Source: Clostridiales bacterium oral taxon 876 str. F0540
GTDB taxonomy: Bacteria > Bacillota > Clostridia > Clostridiales > Clostridiaceae
Assembly (NCBI GenBank): GCA_000466585.1
Contig: KE993494.1
Span: 13,427-77,426 of the forward strand
DNA length: 64,000 nt
Reading direction: 5' to 3'
The notes below the pieces were generated by a model that saw only the letters and a program-made list of their open reading frames with translations, searched no databases and had not been told where the DNA came from. The first letter of the stretch is position 1. Each line of letters opens with the position of its first letter. This document shows positions 16,432 to 25,411 of this stretch, piece by piece. The position numbers and the translations under genes were made by a program.

Positions 16432-17454
16432 TTATATTAGTTCTTTCGCGGATTCGCGAACTATAAGCTCAGGCATTACCACTACTCTGTCAAAGCTTTG
16501 ACCATTTACAAGACTTATAAGTACATTAGCTGCACTTTCTCCAATCTTTTCTCTGTCCTGCCTGATTGTTGTAAGCTTTGGATTCATATATTGAGCTATT
16601 GTTATATCATCAAAGCCTACAATTGAAATATCGTCTGGAACCTTTATTCCAAAGTTGTCAAAAGCCTCAACAGCTCCAACTGCCATTAAATCACTTGCAC
16701 AAAATACAGCTGTAAATTCTTTTCCTCCATTTATAAGCTTTTCGGCAGCATCACTTCCGCCTTTGCTTGTAAAATCGGCATAAACAATTAATTCTTCATC
16801 AATTGGAATATTGTATCTATTAAAAGCCAGATAATAACCATCCAACCTCTCAAAGCTTACATAAGCATCCTTATGTCCATTAATAAAAGCTATTTTCTTA
16901 TGTCCTAACTTGATAAGATGTTCTACGGCCATAAAAGCACCTTTAGTATTATCAACTCCTACACAGCTTGTTTTAGGGTTTTTTACACTAACATCAAACA
17001 AAACGCAAGGACATTCAATACTGCTAAGTTCTCTATAATAATCGTCACTGAGCTTTATTCCCATAATGAAAGCTCCATCCAAGTTTTTTTCGCTGAACAA
17101 CTTGCTTAGATTTTTATCTTTCTGCATATCTGTAGTTGTTGAAAGAATTATGGTTTCATACCCCTGCTTTGAAGCAGCATTTTTGAAAGCCATTAAAGTC
17201 TCGAAAACTATAGGGTTTAAGATAGCTCCTGTATCATAATCCTCTATAAGCATTCCAAGTCTTAAGCTTTTTCCTAAGTCTTGACCTCTGTTTATAGTAT
17301 TTGGCTTATAACCAAGCTCCTCTGCAATATCCATAATATTTTTTCTTGTCTTTTCACTTATGTCACTATAGTTATTGAAAGCTCTCGAAACTGTGCCTAT
17401 AGATACACCTGCTCTTTTAGCTACATCTCTTATTGTTGCCGATTTATGTTCCAT
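16432..17454 (-). CDS. LacI-family transcriptional regulator
   Basis: 340 residues. The N-terminal helix-turn-helix and hinge are textbook: TIRDVAKRAGVSIGTVSRAFNN (about residues 6-27), then ISEKTRKNIMDIAEELGYKPN. The periplasmic-binding-like effector domain follows, with SIVGFDDITIAQYMNPKLTTI near the end. The ATG at 17454 has GGAGG 7 bases upstream. It lies between the GH65 gene and the ABC operon and probably controls the importer through the TRAAC operators downstream of it. The effector sugar is unknown. Confidence 0.92.
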   Translation of the reverse strand: MEHKSATIRDVAKRAGVSIGTVSRAFNNYSDISEKTRKNIMDIAEELGYKPNTINRGQDLGKSLRLGMLIEDYDTGAILNPIVFETLMAFKNAASKQGYETIILSTTTDMQKDKNLSKLFSEKNLDGAFIMGIKLSDDYYRELSSIECPCVLFDVSVKNPKTSCVGVDNTKGAFMAVEHLIKLGHKKIAFINGHKDAYVSFERLDGYYLAFNRYNIPIDEELIVYADFTSKGGSDAAEKLINGGKEFTAVFCASDLMAVGAVEAFDNFGIKVPDDISIVGFDDITIAQYMNPKLTTIRQDREKIGESAANVLISLVNGQSFDRVVVMPELIVRESAKELI

Positions 17455-17536
17455 ACAATTACCTCCAAAATAATACACTTATATAAATTGCTTACTATCA
17501 ATTATATCTATAAGCACAATTACTATAAATAGCTGT

Positions 17537-19819
17537 TTATCTTTCTATTACAACACTCTTGTCTTTTTCAACCAGATAGCTTCTGTCATAAACCTTAATT
17601 TGAACATCTTTATTTGAAGTAAACTCCACTTCACTTTCCCTTATGCTGACCTTCAATATAGCTCCTCGCCAATTAATCTTAAAGAAAAGCTCTTCCCATT
17701 CTTTTGGCAGCCATGGCTTAAAGTTAAGCATTTCATCCTTTCCTACACTTAAACCTCCAAACCCGAATACAGCACTTTGCCATGCTCCTCCGGTATTTGC
17801 AGAGTGCAGTCCAAATTCTGCATTTCCCTGGTTATCCTCAAGATCAGTCATTATCGCCTTAATAAAATACTTATAAGCGTTTTGAGTATCTCCCACTGAT
17901 AGACCCATTATAGAATACATTGATGGACTTAAGGAGGACTTATGCATTGTTCTTTCCTCATAAAACTTATAATTTTCTTTTCTTGTTTCCTCATCAAACT
18001 CTTCACCGAGCATAAGCATTAGCATTACTACATCAGGTTGTTTTATAAGCTGAGTTTCATTAAGACGATCAAGCTTTACTCCCTTTGGCCAAATTGGCAT
18101 TCCATTATCATCATGCTCTGTAATGGCAAAGTATTTCAAATCAAAATATCCTTCAAACTGTTCTATGATTCTGCCATCTTTACTTCTTGGAATATATATT
18201 TTCTTCTGTATCTCATCCCAAGCTTTAAAGTCAGTTTCATCCAGCTTAAGCTTACAGCACAGCTTGTCAAAAGCCTCTGCATTCTCTTTCTTAATCCATT
18301 CAATAAGCTCAAGTGACTTCTTAATACTCCATTTTGCAAGATAATTTGTGTAAACATTATTATTTACATGTTCATGAAATTCATCTGGACCTATAACCCT
18401 GCTAATTTCATATCTATCTTCTTTGCTATTGTACTCAACTCTGCTTCTCCAGAACTTAGCAGTATCAAAGAATATTTCAAGTCCATAATTTATCAGAAAA
18501 TCTTTATCTTCAGTAGTTCTGTAATATTCCCAAATTCCAAAGGTTATATCTGAATTTATATGATATTCCTCATCTCCGGTCCAAATTCGAACAGGATTCC
18601 CAACATAGTCCATTCCCCATTTAGGTGTGACCTCTGTACCTTCATCAGCGGATTCCCATGGGAACTGAGCTCCTACAAAGCCATTATCTCTAGCATTTTT
18701 TCTTGCACCCTCTAGTGTATTATATCTATACATTAATAGAGCCTTTGCAACTTCAGGCCTTGTATATATGAAAAACGGAAGCATAAAGGTTTCAGTATCC
18801 CAAAATACATGTCCTTTATAGCCCTCTCCATGCAGACCTTTTGCAGCTATGCTTACTCTTTCATCTCCCTCATAAGCTGATGCCGCTAAATGAAACAGAT
18901 TGAATCGTAATCCACGTTGAGCAATATCATCACCTTTAATTTGTATATCCATGTCTTCCCATATGCTTAACCAGCTTTTAAGGTGGGCTGCTTTTTCTTT
19001 CTCATATCCTGTATTTATAAAAGAGTCAAGTTCTTCTTTTGCCAAGTTGCAAATACAATCCTTACTGTCTCTGGATGTATAGCTTACTCCATACTTATAT
19101 ATTGTATATTCCTTTTTTTCTTCAACAAATATTTGATAAAGTTCTCTGACTTTTTCACCAAACTGATTATATTTTCTTTCTTTTAATATATTACCGGTTT
19201 CATCAAACCCTATAGTTGAACTAACCTCTACAACATCAAAACCTTTATCCATTGTTGAAACTTTTAGCCCGATTCCGGGATTTAAATCAAATGCATCTTC
19301 AACCTTAAAATGCTTAGTTTTGTTTGCCGGATCTAACGTGCTATTCGTAACAGTTCCATCTATAATACTTTCAATAAAAATTTTGCCTTTAAAGTTTTCA
19401 GGAACCATAGTATATTTAACAGCCCATCTATGAACATTGCTTATGCTTAAAAATCTCTCAGATTTGACTTTAATTATTCTTCCCTTTTTTGTTTTTACTT
19501 TGAAGGAAGAATATAGTATACCCTCTTTCATATTAAGCTTACTTTCAAAGACTAAAATTTCACATCTATCTAAATCTACAAGTTCTTCTTCAGCATAAAT
19601 ATTAAAAGCTAACGGATCTTGGCAATTAACTATTTCTGTTACTTGAGCAGTATTTTTATCAAAAATCCCGGCAATCAAGTTTCCTCTATCTCCAATTTGA
19701 GAAAACTCCATAGCCCCTCTTAAGCCTTTATAACCATTTGCAAGAGTAAATAATGTTTCATATTTTCTATTTTCATTAGAATCATAGCTACCTCTAACCA
19801 CTTCCCATAACGTTGACAA
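17537..19819 (-). CDS. Glycoside hydrolase family 65 disaccharide phosphorylase
   Basis: Phosphorolysis of an alpha-glucosyl disaccharide to beta-glucose-1-phosphate plus the other sugar. Visible family features are ETLFTLANGYKGLRGA at the N terminus, HVFWDTETFMLPFF, PWESADEGTEVTPKWG, the general-acid Glu in VIGPDEFHEHV, and the phosphate-binding SSLSPSMYSIMGLSVGD. The ESADxGxEVTP stretch resembles kojibiose-type enzymes as I recall them; maltose, nigerose or trehalose remain possible. The TTG at 19819, with GGGGGG 8 bases upstream, is chosen because the -35/-10 promoter lies inside the longer open frame. This gives 760 residues, a normal length. No beta-phosphoglucomutase is nearby. Confidence 0.85.
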   Translation of the reverse strand: MSTLWEVVRGSYDSNENRKYETLFTLANGYKGLRGAMEFSQIGDRGNLIAGIFDKNTAQVTEIVNCQDPLAFNIYAEEELVDLDRCEILVFESKLNMKEGILYSSFKVKTKKGRIIKVKSERFLSISNVHRWAVKYTMVPENFKGKIFIESIIDGTVTNSTLDPANKTKHFKVEDAFDLNPGIGLKVSTMDKGFDVVEVSSTIGFDETGNILKERKYNQFGEKVRELYQIFVEEKKEYTIYKYGVSYTSRDSKDCICNLAKEELDSFINTGYEKEKAAHLKSWLSIWEDMDIQIKGDDIAQRGLRFNLFHLAASAYEGDERVSIAAKGLHGEGYKGHVFWDTETFMLPFFIYTRPEVAKALLMYRYNTLEGARKNARDNGFVGAQFPWESADEGTEVTPKWGMDYVGNPVRIWTGDEEYHINSDITFGIWEYYRTTEDKDFLINYGLEIFFDTAKFWRSRVEYNSKEDRYEISRVIGPDEFHEHVNNNVYTNYLAKWSIKKSLELIEWIKKENAEAFDKLCCKLKLDETDFKAWDEIQKKIYIPRSKDGRIIEQFEGYFDLKYFAITEHDDNGMPIWPKGVKLDRLNETQLIKQPDVVMLMLMLGEEFDEETRKENYKFYEERTMHKSSLSPSMYSIMGLSVGDTQNAYKYFIKAIMTDLEDNQGNAEFGLHSANTGGAWQSAVFGFGGLSVGKDEMLNFKPWLPKEWEELFFKINWRGAILKVSIRESEVEFTSNKDVQIKVYDRSYLVEKDKSVVIER

Positions 19820-19885
19820 ACCAGTTACCCCCCATCTGCAGAACACAAACTTCACAAAAACTTTTGTAATGTTTTTCGTAATTTT

Positions 19886-19915
19886 ATTATAACTAAAATA
19901 TGTAAACAATTTCAA
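19886..19915 (-). promoter_or_regulatory. Sigma-A promoter of the GH65 gene
   Basis: Minus strand: -35 TTGAAA (19915-19910), 18-base spacer, -10 TATAAT (19891-19886, perfect). Transcription would start near 19880, so codons upstream of that point in the open frame cannot be translated from it. Confidence 0.75.
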
Positions 19916-19997
19916 TTCTCATATTAATCCGTTTACTAAGAATTTTCTTTATATTTATAATAATATCCTTGTTTTCCTTTTAATTTCTTCCATTTTT

Positions 19998-20010
19998 GTT
20001 TTGCGAAAAC
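19998..20010. promoter_or_regulatory. 13-bp palindrome upstream of the GH65 promoter
   Basis: GTTTT-GCG-AAAAC, a perfect 5-3-5 palindrome about 83 bases upstream of the -35 box. Candidate operator or activator site; it does not match the TRAAC sites of the ABC operon or a good cre site. Confidence 0.35.
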
Positions 20011-20035
20011 TTTTGTTATATTTTTGTTCAATAAT

Positions 20036-20069
20036 AAAAAACTTCTATGAAATTTCATAGAAGTTTTTT
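20036..20069 (-). terminator. Terminator of cinA
   Basis: Perfect 24-base palindrome (ACTTCTATGAAA and its complement, 20041-20064) flanked by A5 and T5. It lies 10 bases after the cinA stop; the T-tract on the minus strand makes it a good intrinsic terminator. Confidence 0.85.
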
Positions 20070-20073
20070 ATTT

Positions 20074-21309
20074 TCATCTATTTAAAAGCTCTCTTCTTAG
20101 CCAGTCTAGTATATTTACTACTGTACGGTTCCTTACCTTTTGTCTGTCGCCTGACATATTAAGCTTTCTGACCTTAGTTTCACCGTTTATGTGCATTCCC
20201 ACATAAACAAGCCCTACAGGCTTCTCTTCAGTTCCTCCGCCTGGTCCTGCTATTCCTGTTACAGAGATCCCTATATTTGTTCCTGCTGCTCTTGCTATTC
20301 CAATTGCCATCTCTCTAGCTGTTTCTTCGCTTACTGCACCATACTTTTGTAGTGTTTCTCCCTTAACTCCAAGTCTTTTCATCTTAGCTTCATTGCTGTA
20401 AGTCACAGCACCTTCCATGAAAACTGTTGAAATTCCTGGGTAATTTATTAAGGTTCCTGCAAGAAGTCCTCCTGTGCAAGACTCAGCTGTAGCAATAGTC
20501 AAGTTTTTCTTAACAAGCATTTCTCCTACAACAAAATCCAAAGAAGTTTCGCCTTCAGCATAGATATTATCTCCAAGTCTTTCTCGTATCTCTTTTTCCA
20601 TAGGAACAATTAGCTTTTCTGCTTCCTCTTTAGTATTTGCTTTAGCAGTTATCCTAAGTATTGCTTCAAAATCCTTTGCATAGGGGGCAACTGTTGGATT
20701 TGTCTGTTTATCTATAATATCTTGAACCTTCTCTGCCATCGCACTTTCTCCAAGCCCGGAAACTCTCAATATTTTTGAAACTAATATACCCTCCGAAAAC
20801 TTTTGCAAATATCTCACTGCATGATTATCAAACATTGGAATCATTTCCTTAGGTGGTCCCGGAAGCATGATTAAGACCTTATTATTTTCCTCTATTATAC
20901 ATCCCGGTGCAGTTCCATTTGGATTTGGAAGTACTGCAGCTCCTTCCGGAATGAGTGCTTGTTTTTTGTTGCCTTCACTCATAGTTCTGTTTAGTCTTCT
21001 AAAATAATCTTCTATGTATTCTAACGATTCATCATGTATAACTAGTTCTTTATTAAAATACTTTGCTCCTGTTTCTTTTGTTAAATCATCCTTAGTAGGT
21101 CCTAAACCACCTGTTGCTATCACTATGTCAGCCCTTTCAAAAGCTTGTGCATACGCCTTTAAAAGTCTTTCTTCATTATCTCCAACCACAGTCTGATAGT
21201 AAACCGATATTCCTAAATCAGCAAGTCTTTTAGAAAGATACTGGGCATTTGTATTTACTATATCACCCAGAAGTATTTCTGTTCCTACTGCTAAAATCTC
21301 TGCCTTCAT
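20074..21309 (-). CDS. cinA: CinA-type nicotinamide-nucleotide amidase / competence-damage protein
   Basis: Two-domain protein of 411 residues, the usual length. The N-terminal MoaB/MogA-like domain starts MKAEILAVGTEILLGDIVNTNAQ and has IATGGLGPTKDDLT, associated with ADP-ribose pyrophosphatase-type activity in some family members. The C-terminal PncC-like domain (from about residue 255) has TAESCTGGLLAG and VTGIAGPGGGTEEKPVGLVY and deamidates NMN. Role: pyridine nucleotide recycling; the link to competence is historical. AGGAGGGAGA precedes the ATG. A strong terminator follows, so it is probably transcribed alone. Confidence 0.93.
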   Translation of the reverse strand: MKAEILAVGTEILLGDIVNTNAQYLSKRLADLGISVYYQTVVGDNEERLLKAYAQAFERADIVIATGGLGPTKDDLTKETGAKYFNKELVIHDESLEYIEDYFRRLNRTMSEGNKKQALIPEGAAVLPNPNGTAPGCIIEENNKVLIMLPGPPKEMIPMFDNHAVRYLQKFSEGILVSKILRVSGLGESAMAEKVQDIIDKQTNPTVAPYAKDFEAILRITAKANTKEEAEKLIVPMEKEIRERLGDNIYAEGETSLDFVVGEMLVKKNLTIATAESCTGGLLAGTLINYPGISTVFMEGAVTYSNEAKMKRLGVKGETLQKYGAVSEETAREMAIGIARAAGTNIGISVTGIAGPGGGTEEKPVGLVYVGMHINGETKVRKLNMSGDRQKVRNRTVVNILDWLRRELLNR

Positions 21310-21449
21310 AGATATGTCTCCCTCCTATATTCTTTTGCATGCTATATTCAAGCCCTCACCACAAAGTATTATTTGTTTTTTCATATAAAAATTGTATAGC
21401 AATTACACTCACTACACAATCAGTTCTTTACAATTATTTATTAATTCAT

Positions 21450-22151
21450 TTAGTACTTCCATCTATAATGTCCATAAATATTAGGTGCCCAATAAACCAA
21501 ACTGCTGCTTTCCTTAGCATGAGGGGTTGTATTATGAATTACTTTAGGCACTCCATCCTTATCTCTTTTATCTGAAACAATGGCTACATGCTCAAAAGGC
21601 TGCATTATAATAACTATATCTCCAGGCTGCCACTGCTTAAGGTTATCTACATCAAAGGGCTTAAGTTCTCTGGTTAAGCTTTCAGCATTCCTCTTTAAAA
21701 ATACATCAAGGTTTTTAACCCTTCTAAAATCTATATTGGGATCCGGTTTTCCATTTACCCTTGTGTATAGACTCATATTTTGCTTAATATCTTTATCTAT
21801 CAAAGTTTTTAAATCTATTCCTGCGCCTTTAAGCCCTCTCCATACAACATCGGTGCATACTCCTTCATTGTCCGGAGGATACCCTCCAACATAATAGGCA
21901 TCCTTATATAAGGTCTCGTTCTCTGCTTCTTTTCTGGCTGTATTAACTATATCTATACTGTCAGGAGTTCCGTTTTTATTCTTGTCTATCTTAGAATACT
22001 CCTCAGGTACTTCCACTCCTTTAATATTTTTCACATGCTTAAGCCCCAGCTCCAGATAATATTTAATATTTATATCATATTTAACTATAGCAAAAATCCC
22101 TGCACAAGCAATTATCAATAACGCTATTAGAACATAAATAAACCTTTTCAT
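21450..22151 (-). CDS. DUF1287 extracytoplasmic protein (NlpC/P60-like fold), membrane-anchored
   Basis: 233 residues. One hydrophobic N-terminal segment (about 4-24) acts as anchor or signal. A DxNxNG-type calcium-binding loop (DKNKNGTPDSID, about residues 57-68) follows. The DUF1287 domain has GVCTDVVWRGLK (candidate catalytic Cys), WQPGDIVIIM and HVAIVSD (candidate His). Families with this fold are often murein or amide hydrolases, but the activity of DUF1287 itself is not established. It is divergent from the VanY-like gene, and the shared 205-base intergenic region contains the direct-repeat motif 22278-22299. Confidence 0.8.
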   Translation of the reverse strand: MKRFIYVLIALLIIACAGIFAIVKYDINIKYYLELGLKHVKNIKGVEVPEEYSKIDKNKNGTPDSIDIVNTARKEAENETLYKDAYYVGGYPPDNEGVCTDVVWRGLKGAGIDLKTLIDKDIKQNMSLYTRVNGKPDPNIDFRRVKNLDVFLKRNAESLTRELKPFDVDNLKQWQPGDIVIIMQPFEHVAIVSDKRDKDGVPKVIHNTTPHAKESSSLVYWAPNIYGHYRWKY

Positions 22152-22277
22152 ACCCTACCCCCAATTAACCCTTTGTATTTATAATACTTCACCCAATATA
22201 TAAATTATACACAAAATAAAAATATAAAAGTGTTCAAACTTCCAATTTACTTCATTTTGATATTTTTTACGAGAACG

Positions 22278-22299
22278 TTACAACTTTGATACAAATAAT
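22278..22299 (+). promoter_or_regulatory. Direct-repeat regulator site upstream of the VanY-like gene
   Basis: TTACAA-CTTTG-ATACAA: hexamers repeating with an 11-base period, followed by ATAAT. The same 22-base layout recurs at 23200-23221 with three differences. The 11-base period is typical of OmpR/PhoB-type response-regulator sites, and such a regulator is encoded by the last gene of this block. Confidence 0.6.
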
Positions 22300-22356
22300 G
22301 AATAACTTCAAAATACTCCCAATTTACACTTGTGTGTATAAAAGGAGTGTGATGAT

Positions 22357-23178
22357 ATGAAAAAACCATTATATATTTTATCATTAATTGTAATTTTGGT
22401 GCTAACATTAGGTTCTACAAAACAATTTTTTACTAGCGAGAAGAAACAAATAGAAGCTAGTAAAGATGACAAATCTAAGGAACTAAATTCTTCAAGTATT
22501 AAAAATAATCCACCTATTTCAACTGGTATAGATTCAAATAACAAGACTACTACACCTATTTATACTAATACACATAAAGAATCTGATGCTGTTAACACCT
22601 CTGCAAGAGTCTCAACAACTGCTTCCTTGCTTGTAAATAGAAACAATAGATTAGCTAAGGATTTTGTTCCTAAATCTTTGAGAATTCCAAATGTAAAATA
22701 TATATCGTATGCTGATCCTAAAGTTAAACAAATGGATATTGAAGCTGCTACAGCATTAGAAAGTCTATTTGACGCTGCAAAATCAGATAGTGTAACTCTT
22801 CTTGCTGTATCAGGCTATAGAACCTATTCCTACCAAGAAAAACTTTATGATAACAAGGTGTCTTCTGCTGGTCAAAAGGAGGCGGATAAATATGTAGCGC
22901 AGCCAGGTGCTAGTGAACACCAAACAGGTTTAGCGATGGATGTGCTTTCCAATGAATATACGTCTTTAGATGATGGCTTTGATAAAACAAAAGCATTCAA
23001 ATGGCTTGACAAAAACTGCAGTAAATATGGTTTTATTATTCGATATCCAAAAGATAAAGAGAATATTACTGGTTATAATTATGAACCTTGGCATATAAGA
23101 TATGTAGGCGCAGCTGAGGCCTCTGAAATATCACAGAAACATATTACTCTTGAAGAATACTTAGATAAAAATAAATAG
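22357..23178 (+). CDS. VanY-like D-alanyl-D-alanine carboxypeptidase (peptidase M15B)
   Basis: Zinc peptidase that trims the terminal D-Ala from peptidoglycan stems. 273 residues: N-terminal signal/anchor (about 4-20), a Ser/Thr/Asn-rich linker to about residue 95, then the M15 domain with VSGYRTYSYQ, the zinc ligands His and Asp of SEHQTGLAMDV, and the catalytic Glu plus third ligand in EPWHIRYV. GGAGTGTGATGAT precedes the ATG. It is the first gene of the plus-strand envelope block. No vanH/A/X genes are present, so this is not a glycopeptide-resistance cluster; cell-wall remodelling is more likely. Confidence 0.9.
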   Translation: MKKPLYILSLIVILVLTLGSTKQFFTSEKKQIEASKDDKSKELNSSSIKNNPPISTGIDSNNKTTTPIYTNTHKESDAVNTSARVSTTASLLVNRNNRLAKDFVPKSLRIPNVKYISYADPKVKQMDIEAATALESLFDAAKSDSVTLLAVSGYRTYSYQEKLYDNKVSSAGQKEADKYVAQPGASEHQTGLAMDVLSNEYTSLDDGFDKTKAFKWLDKNCSKYGFIIRYPKDKENITGYNYEPWHIRYVGAAEASEISQKHITLEEYLDKNK

Positions 23179-23199
23179 AGAGTTTTTATAGTAATGATT

Positions 23200-23221
23200 T
23201 TACAACTTTGAAACAAGTAAT
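23200..23221 (+). promoter_or_regulatory. Second direct-repeat regulator site, upstream of the phosphodiester glycosidase gene
   Basis: TTACAA-CTTTG-AAACAA followed by GTAAT: the same 11-base-period layout as 22278-22299. It lies 60 bases before the next ATG, so the second gene seems to have its own regulated promoter as well. Confidence 0.6.
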
Positions 23222-23280
23222 ATATATTTTTGTAATCTTAATAAGATAGTATTATTTTATTAAGATTAAGGAGAGTGAAA

Positions 23281-24306
23281 ATGAAATCAAACATCATTAA
23301 TAAGAGCAAAACTAATAAAGCAGGACTTTTTAAAAAGCTTGCTTTATTTTTAATATTGGAATTTGTATTTACTTCTATTACCTTTCCATTTTATGCCTTC
23401 TATGGCCCCTTTAAAAAAGTAAGAAATATGCTAGTGGGTTTATCTATTTCTACAGGAAATCATAGATATATAGCTAAAGCTTTTTTCAATGACAATGATA
23501 TCAATAAAATAATTCAAGAAAATAACGAAGATTTAAACGCCTCGATGGAGAATTATAATGCTTCGGAAGAAAAAAAAATTAAGATAAAACACACTGATTC
23601 TTCAATAGAAAGGATAGACATTAATAACAGCAAATTTAATGGTATTGCTTTAATAATAAATGACCCGACAAAAGTTAAGGTCGGTTTCTCTTCAAAGCTT
23701 GGACAATCTGGCGAGACTGTATCTGATATGTCCAGACGCTACAATGCTATTGCTGCTATAAATGGAGGTGGATACTCAGATGTGTCGCCAAATGGCAAAA
23801 CTGGCGGTATAGGTGGTACCCCTATAGGAATTATGATTTCTAAAGGTAAGGTACTATACCCAAAACAAACCGAAAAATATAGTCTTGAAGAGGCTTGTGT
23901 TTTTGCCATTGATAATAAAGGACATATGTATGTAGGAAAAGCAAGTGTAAATGACCTTATAAAAAAAAATACCCAGGAAGCTATTTCATTTGGTCCTACT
24001 CTTATAGTTGATGGTAAGCCATATATTTCAGAAAACTCAGTAGGCGGTATTAATCCTAGAACAGCAATTGGGCAAAGAAAGGATGGCAGCATAATACTGC
24101 TCACAATTGATGGAAGGCAAGGATTAAAATTAGGCGCTACATTAAAAGATGTGCAAAACATTATGCTCCAATTTGATGCTGTGAATGCGATGTGTCTAGA
24201 TGGAGGCGGATCTACCGCTATGTATTATAAAGATGAAATTATAAATAATCCCTCTAGTATTACCGGAGAAAGAGCCATCCCTAATATAGTATATGTTGAG
24301 AATTAA
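23281..24306 (+). CDS. Phosphodiester glycosidase family protein (NAGPA domain)
   Basis: Anchored extracytoplasmic enzyme, 341 residues. One membrane segment (about residues 18-42, LALFLILEFVFTSITFPFY region). The C-terminal NAGPA domain (about 110-341) shows AAINGGGY, PRTAIGQ, LLTIDGRQG and CLDGGGSTAMYY. Characterised relatives remove GlcNAc from phosphodiester-linked glycans; bacterial ones are linked to exopolysaccharide or teichoic-type polymers. The ATG at 23281 (AAGGAG 7 bases upstream) is preferred over a GTG two codons earlier. Neighbours suggest joint cell-wall or wall-polymer processing. Confidence 0.88.
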   Translation: MKSNIINKSKTNKAGLFKKLALFLILEFVFTSITFPFYAFYGPFKKVRNMLVGLSISTGNHRYIAKAFFNDNDINKIIQENNEDLNASMENYNASEEKKIKIKHTDSSIERIDINNSKFNGIALIINDPTKVKVGFSSKLGQSGETVSDMSRRYNAIAAINGGGYSDVSPNGKTGGIGGTPIGIMISKGKVLYPKQTEKYSLEEACVFAIDNKGHMYVGKASVNDLIKKNTQEAISFGPTLIVDGKPYISENSVGGINPRTAIGQRKDGSIILLTIDGRQGLKLGATLKDVQNIMLQFDAVNAMCLDGGGSTAMYYKDEIINNPSSITGERAIPNIVYVEN

Positions 24307-24317
24307 GGAGAGAACTT

Positions 24318-25379
24318 ATGAAAAACTTTAGAATTATTTTTATTTGTGTTGTAATATCATTTGTATTACAAACTATAATATTATATTATTTTAGTAATTA
24401 TTACTTTACAAATGATACTCATGTTAATTATAAACAGGTAGATTTACAGCCTGTTACTTCAAAAAAACTTGAAATACCATTTGAGCAAAATGCCGAAAAA
24501 ATTACTTTATCACCCAGTGGAAAATATTGTTCATATTATCTAGATAAGAAATTAAATATAATTAATTTATATGATGGAAGTAGACGCACATTAGATTTGG
24601 AAAAAGACATAGATAACTATTACTTTAAATGGCACGACTCAGAAGATAGAATGATAATATCTGAGAAAATAACTATAGGGAATAAATCAGGCATAAAAAT
24701 TTATAACTATAATCCCAAAAATAATACAAAACTAGAGGCTTTAAATTATAATAATATCAGTGAAATTTATAGCCTGCCAGTTTCAACAGCAACTATCACA
24801 GATATCAAGCTAAACACTATGAATACTATCATGTATCTTAAAGCTTCAAATCATAAGGACACGCAATATCTTGAAAGACTCGATATATCTGAGGGTATAA
24901 AAAAATTACCTGTAAAATCAACAAACATAAGAGAATTTTTTGTTCTTAAGCAAAAAGATGAATTAATTTATGAAAATCTTATTGATAAAAAATTATATGT
25001 AACAGATAAATCAAGGAACAAAGAAATATATGTTTCAGGCTATAATAACTTGAAGCTTTTATATGTTGATAAAAGCGATGAGGTTTTTATTGGACAAATT
25101 CAAGACAACATGATTACAAAAATATTCAAAAAAAATTTTGACGAAGTCCTAGATAATAATAAGTCTTGGGAAATCATAAATTTATCTAAATCCGTTTCTG
25201 AAAATGAATTACATATACTAAATTCAGGTAAAATATATGTGCTTGATAAGCTTGAACATACTGCTGAAAATATTGAAAATGGTACTAAAATCTCTTTTAG
25301 AGGAGACTACTTATATATAAACGACAGTGGAATACTTTCCTCCACTAATCAAAAACTTACCCTAACATCATATGATTAG
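24318..25379 (+). CDS. Membrane-anchored extracytoplasmic protein, probable beta-propeller
   Basis: Not assigned to a named family. 353 residues with a single N-terminal transmembrane segment (about 4-27) and a large outside domain. That domain contains repeated short-strand blocks such as ITLSPSGKYCSYYLDKKLNIINLYDG and FKWHDSEDRMIISEK, which read like TolB/WD40-type blades. No catalytic motif is seen. It starts 11 bases after the glycosidase stop with AAGGAGAGA, and 32 bases before the sensor kinase, so it is probably a sensor partner or a scaffold for the envelope enzymes. Asn, Lys and Ile are very frequent. Confidence 0.65.
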   Translation: MKNFRIIFICVVISFVLQTIILYYFSNYYFTNDTHVNYKQVDLQPVTSKKLEIPFEQNAEKITLSPSGKYCSYYLDKKLNIINLYDGSRRTLDLEKDIDNYYFKWHDSEDRMIISEKITIGNKSGIKIYNYNPKNNTKLEALNYNNISEIYSLPVSTATITDIKLNTMNTIMYLKASNHKDTQYLERLDISEGIKKLPVKSTNIREFFVLKQKDELIYENLIDKKLYVTDKSRNKEIYVSGYNNLKLLYVDKSDEVFIGQIQDNMITKIFKKNFDEVLDNNKSWEIINLSKSVSENELHILNSGKIYVLDKLEHTAENIENGTKISFRGDYLYINDSGILSSTNQKLTLTSYD

Positions 25380-25411
25380 TAAATAATACCTATAAGGATA
25401 ATGGTGAGAGC

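Noticed and set aside
19998..20010. Palindrome GTTTT-GCG-AAAAC as a CcpA cre site
   Set aside because: It does not match the WTGNAANCGNWNNCAW pattern well (odd centre, wrong flanks), so it is kept only as an unassigned palindrome.
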